DNA from: Aquirufa sp. | GTDB lineage: Bacteria; Bacteroidota; Bacteroidia; Cytophagales; Spirosomataceae | DNA: 12,790 nt | Direction of reading: 5' to 3' | NCBI GenBank assembly: GCA_030833145.1 | Contig: JAURHT010000054.1 | Span: forward strand, 1-12,790 | In this document: positions 6,832 through 12,790 of the stretch, in pieces | Layout: each line of letters starts with the position of its first letter | Position numbering within the stretch: the stretch's first letter is position 1 | The notes under the pieces: model-generated | Seen by the model: the letters and a program-made list of their open reading frames with translations, nothing else | Told to the model about the DNA's origin: nothing | Database searches by the model: none | Program-made: the position numbers and the translations under genes

Positions 6832-7641
6832 ATGACATTACCTACTTTAGATAATTTAGGCAAAGGCCCCTTCTTTTTGATGGCAGGATCTTGTGCAATT
6901 GAGAGCAACGATTTGGCTTTTGAGATTGCAGAAAAAATAGATGGCATCACGAAATCAATGGGTATTCCCTATATTTTCAAAGGTTCATACCGCAAAGCAA
7001 ATCGTACGAAAATCGATTCCTTTACGGGTATTGGTGATATCAAAGCGCTCGAAATTCTGCAAGCAGTAGGGAGACATTATTCTTTACCTACAGTAACGGA
7101 TATTCACGAAAGTGCGGAAGCAGCCATGGCGGCGGCTTATGTCGATGTTCTACAAATCCCTGCTTTTCTTTGTCGTCAAACCGATTTATTAGCTGCCGCT
7201 GCCCAAACAGGTAAAGCAGTTAACATCAAAAAAGGGCAATTCATGTCAGGCGCTTCGATGCGTTTTGCCGTGGAAAAAGTATTACACGAGAATCCAGAAG
7301 CGGTTGTTTACTTGACTGACCGGGGTAACTCCTTTGGTTACGGAGATCTAGTAGTGGATTACCGTAATCTTCCAGAGATGTCTGCGATGAATGTCCCAGT
7401 TATCATGGATTGCACGCATTCCTTACAGCGTCCTAATCAAACGACTGGCGTAACAGGTGGCCAACCCGCCTTGATTGAAACCATTGCTAAAGCGGCGATT
7501 GCAGTCGGTGCTGATGGAATCTTCATCGAAACCCACCCGAATCCTTCGGTGGCAAAATCAGATGGAGCTAATATGCTTCCATTAGATCAATTAGAAGGTC
7601 TTCTAGAGAAACTTTTACGCGTTCGCGAAGCGATCGTTTAG
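6832..7641 (+). CDS. kdsA: 3-deoxy-D-manno-octulosonate 8-phosphate synthase, metal-dependent type
   Basis: A 269-residue TIM-barrel enzyme that condenses phosphoenolpyruvate with arabinose 5-phosphate to Kdo-8-phosphate for LPS inner core synthesis. Family motifs include FKGSYRKANRT (49-59), VTDIHE, DVLQIPAFLCRQTDL (105-119), NIKKGQF and MDCTHSLQRP (192-201). The residue that separates the two enzyme classes is Cys21 in AGSCAIES, where the E. coli metal-independent enzyme has Asn26. The other ligands of the metal-dependent Aquifex enzyme also align by spacing: His196, Glu233 and Asp244. The start ATG lies one base after the murB stop (TAACATG). Its stop codon overlaps the stop of the convergent helix-hairpin-helix gene by four bases, leaving no intergenic terminator. 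Confidence 0.96.
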   Translation: MTLPTLDNLGKGPFFLMAGSCAIESNDLAFEIAEKIDGITKSMGIPYIFKGSYRKANRTKIDSFTGIGDIKALEILQAVGRHYSLPTVTDIHESAEAAMAAAYVDVLQIPAFLCRQTDLLAAAAQTGKAVNIKKGQFMSGASMRFAVEKVLHENPEAVVYLTDRGNSFGYGDLVVDYRNLPEMSAMNVPVIMDCTHSLQRPNQTTGVTGGQPALIETIAKAAIAVGADGIFIETHPNPSVAKSDGANMLPLDQLEGLLEKLLRVREAIV

Positions 7642-9536
7642 TGCATCTTGTAGCTGATTTGTAGGGTAATATCGGTTTTACTATTCCCATCAATGGTATC
7701 TAATCCGGATCCTACTTCTGTTCGATCTCGGTATTGAATGCGTGCCCATTTAGCCGCTATTGCGATTTCTCGGTTCATTTGATAGGAAACTACGCATGTT
7801 GTTTTGATGGCATTACCCGCATAGGCCGGTAGAAGAAAAGAATAAGGAACTCCTGGTTCATATGCATAATTCCGTGTGTCATAGCTAGTCGTATTCATAA
7901 TGGCGAATCGTCCTTGTACATTCCATTTGCCATGGTCCCATTTTATATCTTGTAGTAGTAAATAGCCGATCTCTGCGCCTAATTTAGAGGCCATCGCTCT
8001 CACGTGAAAATCCCAGGATTTGATGGCGATATAATGTCCATCCAGGCTGATTTGAATCAGGTCTTTCTCTTCTTTTCTAGTCCATTTGCCTTGGATGAAC
8101 CCGCGGGCACTATGCCTTTTTTCCCACTGTAATCGGTTGAGAAATTCCCAACCAGAAGTATTAGAGGCTTCAATTTGGTATTTAGGACCTGGGAAGCGAA
8201 AATAATCGATGTATGAGCTAAGCTTCATTCGTCTATTGATTTGATAACCTGAGCCAAGGAAAAGGCCTATTTCATTTAGATTTTCTGAGTTTTCAGAAAG
8301 CCCATTCGATTTAGGGCTGAAATAGCCAGCGGAATAGTGTCTGAATAAATAAGAGACATCTAATTTTTTCGATAGAGAGGCTGCTGCGGATTGAATAATA
8401 GAAAACTGTTTGAAGCCGGAATAAGCTAGTTCACCCACCATTCGGATGTTCTTAAGCGGATATTGGAAGCTGAGAGAATAATTTTTTAGTTCATTTCCAG
8501 ACCACTCAGGTTGTTTATAGCCTATTCCGTTGGGTTTAGGCAAGGACCAAAAGGTATAAACCCCATTTAACTGGAGAACTAGTGGAATACTTAGGGGAGA
8601 ATAGGTAATATTTGCGCCAGTAGTTTTTTCTTGCATTGCGTCTTTATGGCTGATTTCTGAGCTCGTTCGATGGAAACCATCTTCGACCCTCGTTCGCAAA
8701 TAGGTTTTTCCCAATGAGTCGATTCCGGTTGTGGCATCCAAGTTTGGGTATGACGCAAAAGTTTGAATTCGTAGATATTCCTTCAGTTTAAACGTAGCAT
8801 TAATTCCTCTATAGTAGCCATATTCAACGCTTGAACTGTAGGCTAAACCTCCTAGATTGAATTTTTGAGTTGCTTTGATGCTCTCAAAACTCTTACCTAA
8901 GGAGAATCCTCCTGATTGAACGAGCCCCTGTCCCCATTGATTGATAAAGTCGCCAAGAATGACTTTCTCTAAAACGCCTTTCGATTTAAACTCCACAAAA
9001 CCACTACTAAAGTCGCTAAGGTCTTTTTCTCCAGCGTCTTTTTGTAACAGAAATCCCATCCGTAGATTAGCGTTCAATTGCCCTCGGTACCGAAGCGTTT
9101 GGTTCGTTCGGTCGCCTACATAACGGGTCTTACTACGTAAATCAGGATCTGTAAACCCTTTCTTCGTTTCTGCAGTCCAATCTGTTTTAAATAAGATCTG
9201 ATGAGTGGATGCGTTCGGCTTCCACCAGCTGGGATGTAGAGGATTGCACACGACATAGTCTTGAATCCGGCGCAGGAAGTCGAGATCCCAGCCTGGAATT
9301 GTTTGTAATTCTAAAATCGATTGAAAAGAGCCTATTTGTTTTCGGAAGGCAATAAACGCAGTGATTTGATCAGAACTGAATAGGAGAGAGGATTGAAGCT
9401 CTGTTTCAGATACAAGATTTATGTTCAATGGATTCGCTAGATAATAGTCGAAGCTTGATTGCTTTTCTTCCTCCTCTTGGGTGGGAATTTGGGCGAAACA
9501 AGCTAGGGAAATTAGCAAAAATAGGATCGTTTTCAA
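7638..9536 (-). CDS. Exported helix-hairpin-helix protein with predicted outer-membrane barrel
   Basis: A 632-residue protein with a short signal peptide (MKTILFLLISLACFA, likely cut before Gln16). Residues about 35-95 resemble a ComEA-type double helix-hairpin-helix: NPLNINLVSETELQ, then FRKQIGSFQSILELQ and TIPGWDLDFLRRIQDYV. The first hairpin lacks the usual LPGIG and may be degenerate. The remaining 530 residues are rich in alternating aromatic and polar strands (for example LGDFINQWGQGLVQSGGFSLGKS at 194-216), ending TDITLQISYKMH, which looks like an outer-membrane beta barrel. Similar fusions occur in Bacteroidota but I know of no proven role. DNA binding or uptake is possible from the first domain; the barrel is inference. 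The start is TTG: no ATG exists between the upstream in-frame stop and the signal peptide. It follows the acidic protein by 71 bases. Confidence 0.75.
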   Translation of the reverse strand: MKTILFLLISLACFAQIPTQEEEEKQSSFDYYLANPLNINLVSETELQSSLLFSSDQITAFIAFRKQIGSFQSILELQTIPGWDLDFLRRIQDYVVCNPLHPSWWKPNASTHQILFKTDWTAETKKGFTDPDLRSKTRYVGDRTNQTLRYRGQLNANLRMGFLLQKDAGEKDLSDFSSGFVEFKSKGVLEKVILGDFINQWGQGLVQSGGFSLGKSFESIKATQKFNLGGLAYSSSVEYGYYRGINATFKLKEYLRIQTFASYPNLDATTGIDSLGKTYLRTRVEDGFHRTSSEISHKDAMQEKTTGANITYSPLSIPLVLQLNGVYTFWSLPKPNGIGYKQPEWSGNELKNYSLSFQYPLKNIRMVGELAYSGFKQFSIIQSAAASLSKKLDVSYLFRHYSAGYFSPKSNGLSENSENLNEIGLFLGSGYQINRRMKLSSYIDYFRFPGPKYQIEASNTSGWEFLNRLQWEKRHSARGFIQGKWTRKEEKDLIQISLDGHYIAIKSWDFHVRAMASKLGAEIGYLLLQDIKWDHGKWNVQGRFAIMNTTSYDTRNYAYEPGVPYSFLLPAYAGNAIKTTCVVSYQMNREIAIAAKWARIQYRDRTEVGSGLDTIDGNSKTDITLQISYKMH

Positions 9537-9588
9537 GGAATTAATTTTCCCTGAAATTACCTTATGATCGAGCTTTAAGGCAGATTAA

Positions 9589-9609
9589 AACTGATAATGA
9601 AAATCAGTT
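9589..9609 (-). terminator. Weak hairpin after the acidic protein gene
   Basis: A perfect seven-base AT-rich stem (AACTGAT with ATCAGTT, loop of seven) overlaps the stop codon of the upstream gene and is followed on the minus strand by TTAATCT. The stem is weak, so it may attenuate rather than stop transcription into the helix-hairpin-helix gene. Confidence 0.3.
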
Positions 9610-10378
9610 AGTTGAACTTTCGTTCAATGAGTTGGTGAAGTTCCTCCCAAATGGCTTCATTCTCCGCACGGCGATAGTCTGAATAACGTTCTAATAGTGC
9701 TTGAGACCATGTTTCAGCTTCGGCTTCATCATCAATAAATTGAATCAACGATTCTAATTGCGCTACATCACCGCGGAAAATCTCTTGAATGTATTTGATG
9801 CGTTGATGAAGGCTGATGGTGTCCGCGATGCGTTGAGTCATTTGTGACTCAACTTTGGACTTCAATGAATCCGACGAACCGTTTAATAAATCTTTTAGTC
9901 GCGTAAATTCATCTTCAGTGGAGTCCTCTAGGCTTTCTGGTGCCTCGAAATAGACCTCTGTATTTAACAAGTCGAAAGGTTCCGCTGGCGTTTCTGCCGC
10001 TGAAAAAGGGGCATCTGGAGCCTCGTAAACGGGAGCATCCGGCGCCTCATACGAGTTCAGTAAATCCGCAAAACTGGGCTGTGGCTTATCCTCGACAGGA
10101 ACTGCCAGGCTTTCAATCCACGAGCCCCAAATGAACTCTGGTAAAGCAACTTGGTAAAGCAAGGTTTGAGCAATGCCTTCCCATTTCTCTTGAAAACGAG
10201 GGCTAGACCAGGGGAAATTAGGAAAATTTTCTTGTGCACGGGCCGAGTTTAGTTGAGCTAACAGTTCCGCTTGAATGACTTCAATGATAGGAGTGGGAAC
10301 CTCCCAGGCTAATACCTCTTGAAATGTGATTGATTCAGGTGAATCATTCCAGTATTGCAAGAATATATTAGGTGCCAT
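9608..10378 (-). CDS. Uncharacterised acidic protein downstream of rnc
   Basis: A 256-residue protein I cannot assign to a function. It has no signal peptide or membrane segment, so it should be cytoplasmic. The N-terminal part (1-90) is Trp- and Pro-containing and predicted folded. A linker (about 93-157) is strongly acidic and Pro/Ala/Glu-rich with a tandem repeat YEAPDAPV-YEAPDAPF at 110-125. The C-terminal part (about 158-256) is helical, with SLHQRIKYIQEIFRGD and EELHQLIERKF. This pattern, a loop with LNxRxxFIxxLFxGD-like sequence and a terminal xxFLxLVxRRF-like helix, recalls a conserved C-terminal module of unknown function in many Bacteroidota proteins; this is from memory and unverified. 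It starts 9 bases after rnc, so it belongs to the acpP-fabF-rnc transcript. Confidence 0.72.
   Translation of the reverse strand: MAPNIFLQYWNDSPESITFQEVLAWEVPTPIIEVIQAELLAQLNSARAQENFPNFPWSSPRFQEKWEGIAQTLLYQVALPEFIWGSWIESLAVPVEDKPQPSFADLLNSYEAPDAPVYEAPDAPFSAAETPAEPFDLLNTEVYFEAPESLEDSTEDEFTRLKDLLNGSSDSLKSKVESQMTQRIADTISLHQRIKYIQEIFRGDVAQLESLIQFIDDEAEAETWSQALLERYSDYRRAENEAIWEELHQLIERKFN
10004..10051 (-). repeat. Tandem 24-base repeat encoding YEAPDAP
   Basis: Two adjacent 24-base units (10028-10051 and 10004-10027) encode YEAPDAPV and YEAPDAPF in the acidic linker of the protein behind rnc. They match at 18 of 24 bases, and most differences are silent, so the duplication is not recent and the peptide sequence appears constrained. 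Confidence 0.8.
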
Positions 10379-10387
10379 AGGTGTGGA

Positions 10388-11131
10388 TTATTTAATGTCT
10401 AATTGTTCGCAAGCCATTCGAGCGGCTGTTTGTTCCGCTTTCTTCTTCGAATAGCCTTTGCCTTCTGCTATTTTTTCGCCGTCTAGGATGACTAAAGCCG
10501 TAAATTCGCGGTTGTGGTGTTCTCCCTCTTGATCTAGCTCAAAAGAGACCTTTTTGCCTTCTTTTTGGGCCCATTCAATCAGCATTGACTTGAAATTCGG
10601 GTTGTTTTGTACAACGGCGTCTAGGTCAAAGTATTGCGTGAGAATCTTTTTAATGATGAAGTTTTGGGTGAAGGCAAAGCCTTTGTCTAAATATACCGCA
10701 CCTACGAAAGCTTCTAAGGCATCTCCGTACATCGAAGTGCGGGACATCGCGTTTTTGCGCTGTGTTTCGTACTCGATCACTTCCTCTAAGCCTAATTTGC
10801 GGCCAATTACGTTCAAAGACTCACGGCTGACCATACGAGAACGTATTTCAGTCAAAAAGCCTTCGTCTTTGAAAGGGAATTTTTGGAACAAATACGTCGC
10901 CGTAATCATCCCTAGTACAGAATCACCTAAGAATTCCAGGCGTTCATTCGACTCTTTGTAGTTTTCTGCCACACTCTCCTTCGAAGCAGAGGAGTGTAAA
11001 AAGGCTAGTCTATATAACGTTAAATTAGTTGGACTAGCCCCAATAAGATGTGTAACCGATTTCTTTAAGAATTTCTCTCGTTCGTCTAGTCGAATCGGAT
11101 CTAACCAGTTTAGGAGAGATTTTACGGCCAT
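10388..11131 (-). CDS. rnc: Ribonuclease III
   Basis: A 247-residue double-strand-specific endoribonuclease that processes rRNA precursors and structured mRNAs. The catalytic domain carries the signature ERLEFLGDSVL (63-73) with the acidic residues E66 and D70, and YGDALEAFVGAVYLD (135-149) with D137 and E140, matching the four metal-site acids of the family. A double-stranded RNA-binding domain follows (about 179-244), beginning NFKSMLIEWAQK and ending KKKAEQTAARMACEQL. I choose the ATG at 11131 (MAVKSLLNW), seven bases after the fabF stop; a longer reading from 11185 would overlap fabF and add 18 residues with no family counterpart. The acpP-fabF-rnc order is a common one in Bacteroidota. 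Confidence 0.96.
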   Translation of the reverse strand: MAVKSLLNWLDPIRLDEREKFLKKSVTHLIGASPTNLTLYRLAFLHSSASKESVAENYKESNERLEFLGDSVLGMITATYLFQKFPFKDEGFLTEIRSRMVSRESLNVIGRKLGLEEVIEYETQRKNAMSRTSMYGDALEAFVGAVYLDKGFAFTQNFIIKKILTQYFDLDAVVQNNPNFKSMLIEWAQKEGKKVSFELDQEGEHHNREFTALVILDGEKIAEGKGYSKKKAEQTAARMACEQLDIK

Positions 11132-11138
11132 ATTTGTC

Positions 11139-12386
11139 TTAGATTTTTCTGAAAATAACCGTCGCGTTGTGACCACCGAAACCAAATCCGTTGCTCAATG
11201 CCACGTCAATTTTACGTGCTTTACCTACGTTTTCCGTCAAGTCGATGCGTTGATCGATTTCTGGATCGCGGTTAAATACGTTGATGGTAGGAGGGACAAA
11301 TTGATGTTGAATCGCTAATACAGACGCTACCGCCTCTACCGCACCTGCACCACCTAATAGGTGTCCTGTCATCGACTTCGTCGAAGAGATGGCTATTTTA
11401 TAGGCATGCTCGCCAAAACAATCCACGATTGCTTTTATCTCTTGTGGATCACCAATCGGAGTGGATGTTCCGTGTGTATTCACGTAATCAACTTCTTCTG
11501 GCTTGATGTTCGCATCTTCTAAGGCATCGATCATCGACAATAAAGCACCATAACCCTCTGGGTGTGGGGCTGTAATGTGGTGAGCATCAGAAGAGAAACC
11601 TCCACCGATTAATTCAGCGTATATTTTTGCGCCACGCGCTTTCGCGTGCTCGTATTCTTCTAAAATCAAGGCACCTGCACCTTCACCTACAACGAAACCA
11701 TCGCGATCCACGTCATAAGGACGAGAAGCTGTTGCTGGATCGTCATTACGAGTAGACATAGCGTGCATTGCGGTGAAACCACCTACGGATGCAATCGTCA
11801 CTGGAGCTTCAGAACCACCCGTTACACATACGTTAATACGGCCTGTGCGGATATAGTTGAAAGCATCAATGATCGCGTTGTTGGCTGAAGAACAAGCCGA
11901 AACAGTAACGTAGTTAGGACCACGGAATCCGTTGCGGATCGAGATTTGGCCTGATGATGAATCTGCAATCATCTTAGGAATAAAGAATGGATTGATTTTC
12001 GGGGTTCCGTCTCCTTGTCCGAAATAGATCATTTCGTCTTCAAATGTCTTCAAACCACCGATACCCGATCCCCAGATAACGCCTACTTTGTTTTTATTCA
12101 AGGTTTCCATGTCAAAATTCGCATCAGCGATAGCCTCATCAGCCGCTACTACTGCGTATTGTGTGAATGGATCCATTTTACGTGCTTCTTTGGCATTGAT
12201 AAAATCTTCAACCTTGAAGTTCTTTAATTCACAAGCAAAACGAGTTCTGAATTTTTCCGCATCGAATTTCGTGATGGGGCCACAACCGCTTACGCCGTTC
12301 TTCAATCCATCCCAATATTCACTAACTGTGTTCCCGATGGGGGTTAGGGCGCCTAGTCCCGTGACAACTACTCGTTTTAACTCCAT
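11139..12386 (-). CDS. fabF: Beta-ketoacyl-ACP synthase II
   Basis: A 415-residue thiolase-fold condensing enzyme that elongates acyl-ACP with malonyl-ACP in fatty acid synthesis. The Cys-His-His triad is present: C165 in VSACSSANNA, H305 in NTHGTSTPIGD and H342 in KSMTGHLLGGAGA, with the conserved Lys337. The C-terminal GFGFGGHN holds the gating phenylalanine. Numbering is nearly identical to E. coli FabF, supporting the ATG at 12386 (MELKRVVVTGLG). A start 42 bases upstream would add a hydrophobic, asparagine-rich extension with no family counterpart. The gene follows acpP after a 118-base spacer and precedes rnc by seven bases, so it is the second gene of the operon, encoding the enzyme that uses the carrier made by the first. 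Confidence 0.97.
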   Translation of the reverse strand: MELKRVVVTGLGALTPIGNTVSEYWDGLKNGVSGCGPITKFDAEKFRTRFACELKNFKVEDFINAKEARKMDPFTQYAVVAADEAIADANFDMETLNKNKVGVIWGSGIGGLKTFEDEMIYFGQGDGTPKINPFFIPKMIADSSSGQISIRNGFRGPNYVTVSACSSANNAIIDAFNYIRTGRINVCVTGGSEAPVTIASVGGFTAMHAMSTRNDDPATASRPYDVDRDGFVVGEGAGALILEEYEHAKARGAKIYAELIGGGFSSDAHHITAPHPEGYGALLSMIDALEDANIKPEEVDYVNTHGTSTPIGDPQEIKAIVDCFGEHAYKIAISSTKSMTGHLLGGAGAVEAVASVLAIQHQFVPPTINVFNRDPEIDQRIDLTENVGKARKIDVALSNGFGFGGHNATVIFRKI

Positions 12387-12421
12387 ATTCTTATTATTTA
12401 TGAATCTACTTAAAATAAAAA

Positions 12422-12484
12422 ATGTCAATTAGTTCGAGAAATCCTATGGAAAAATCCACCTGATTACTGTTTACCAATTGACAT
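12422..12484 (-). promoter_or_regulatory. Inverted repeat in the acpP-fabF spacer
   Basis: A perfect nine-base inverted repeat (12422-12430 and 12476-12484) encloses 45 bases. Read on the minus strand, the distal arm AATTGACAT runs straight into TTTTTATTTT. Inside lies a small hairpin, TGGA-TTTT-TCCA. The arrangement looks like a weak terminator or attenuator that could lower fabF relative to acpP. The AT-rich arms and long loop keep confidence low. No TAnnTTTG element was found in the spacer. Confidence 0.35.
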
Positions 12485-12504
12485 AATTTTTATGGTTGCT
12501 TCGA

Positions 12505-12741
12505 TTACTTTGCGTTCTCTTCCAAATAAGTAATAGCTTGGCCTACTGTTTGGATGTTCTCCGCTTGATCATCTGGAATAGAAACAGAGAATTCTTTTTC
12601 GAATTCCATGATTAACTCAACTGTATCTAGAGAGTCAGCTCCCAAATCGTTTGTGAAAGATGCCTCAGGAGTAACTTCTGATGCTTCTACACCTAATTTT
12701 TCAACGATGATGCTTTTTACTTTTTCTGCAATATCTGACAT
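12505..12741 (-). CDS. acpP: Acyl carrier protein
   Basis: A 78-residue, highly acidic four-helix carrier protein, the usual length. Ser37 in the motif [10 protein letters not shown] is the site of 4'-phosphopantetheine attachment by holo-ACP synthase. The hydrophobic and acidic face of helix II ([13 protein letters not shown]) is the docking surface for partner enzymes such as FabF, encoded next. It shuttles growing acyl chains for phospholipid and lipid A synthesis in the cytoplasm. The ATG at 12741 gives the canonical N-terminus MSDIAEKVK. It heads the minus-strand operon, and only 49 bases upstream are visible. Confidence 0.98.
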   Translation of the reverse strand: MSDIAEKVKSIIVEKLGVEASEVTPEASFTNDLGADSLDTVELIMEFEKEFSVSIPDDQAENIQTVGQAITYLEENAK

Positions 12742-12772
12742 TTTAATATTATTTTGGGGTTCAAAAACGATG

Positions 12773-12780
12773 CAAAGATT
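12773..12780 (-). promoter_or_regulatory. Near-match -7 element AATCTTTG for acpP
   Basis: AATCTTTG on the minus strand differs from TAnnTTTG only by the first base (seven of eight) and lies 31 bases before the acpP start. A TA one base further upstream gives TAnnnTTTG. The -33 region falls outside the window. Confidence 0.35.
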
Positions 12781-12790
12781 AGAATTAAAG

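Noticed and set aside
7600..7660. GC-rich TTCGCGAA palindrome near the kdsA end as a terminator
   Set aside because: The possible stem is only about four pairs with a wobble, and no T-run follows on either strand.
10554..10961. 135-codon plus-strand reading frame
   Set aside because: It lies wholly antisense to rnc, whose catalytic motifs are intact; the translation is Ser/Lys-rich without a domain.
11132..11185. Longer rnc start
   Set aside because: It would overlap the fabF C-terminus, and the added residues have no family counterpart; the ATG at 11131 is well placed after the fabF stop.
12387..12428. Longer fabF start
   Set aside because: It adds 14 residues not seen in FabF proteins, and the start at 12386 gives numbering that matches E. 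coli FabF.
12088..12432. 114-codon plus-strand reading frame covering the fabF start
   Set aside because: It is antisense to the conserved FabF N-terminus and has no start signals or family resemblance.

Overview
The window reads as a piece of a Bacteroidota chromosome, most likely order Cytophagales (an Aquirufa/Flectobacillus-type freshwater bacterium would fit, but the genus is a guess). The reasons are a DUF4270 lipoprotein, a GldA-like ABC ATPase, a fused ribBA, a ComEA-like helix-hairpin-helix protein with a barrel-like body, and several promoter elements of the Bacteroidota form TAnnTTTG. Base composition is moderate (about 40-45% G+C by eye) and even across the window. I see no tRNA, rRNA, CRISPR array, insertion sequence, phage gene or obvious foreign island. 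No gene-free stretch exceeds 300 bases; the longest is the 118-base acpP-fabF spacer.

Layout. Positions 1-2160 (+): a 5'-truncated DUF4270 lipoprotein, then a nitrilase-superfamily omega-amidase. Positions 2141-2830 (-): a GldA-like ABC ATPase that converges on the amidase with a 20-base overlap and diverges from ribBA. Positions 2900-4111 (+): ribBA, ended by a hairpin terminator whose loop contains the stop codon. Positions 4130-5032 (-): an SPFH/prohibitin-like membrane protein. Positions 5096-7641 (+): a tight envelope operon, mlaF-like ATPase, murB and kdsA, with one base between genes at both junctions. Positions 7638-12741 (-): acpP, fabF, rnc, an uncharacterised acidic protein and the helix-hairpin-helix/putative barrel protein, probably transcribed from acpP downward, perhaps with partial breaks at the acpP-fabF spacer and ahead of the last gene.

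Functional themes. Most genes are core envelope and cofactor functions: fatty acid synthesis (acpP, fabF), peptidoglycan precursor (murB), Kdo for LPS (kdsA), lipid transport (mlaF) and riboflavin (ribBA). The accessory or poorly known parts are the DUF4270 lipoprotein, the SPFH protein, the acidic protein behind rnc and the helix-hairpin-helix protein. I found no convincing new multi-gene system. The best leads are the last two uncharacterised proteins, an MlaF-type ATPase without its usual permease next to it, and start regions where the promoter -7 element almost touches the start codon.
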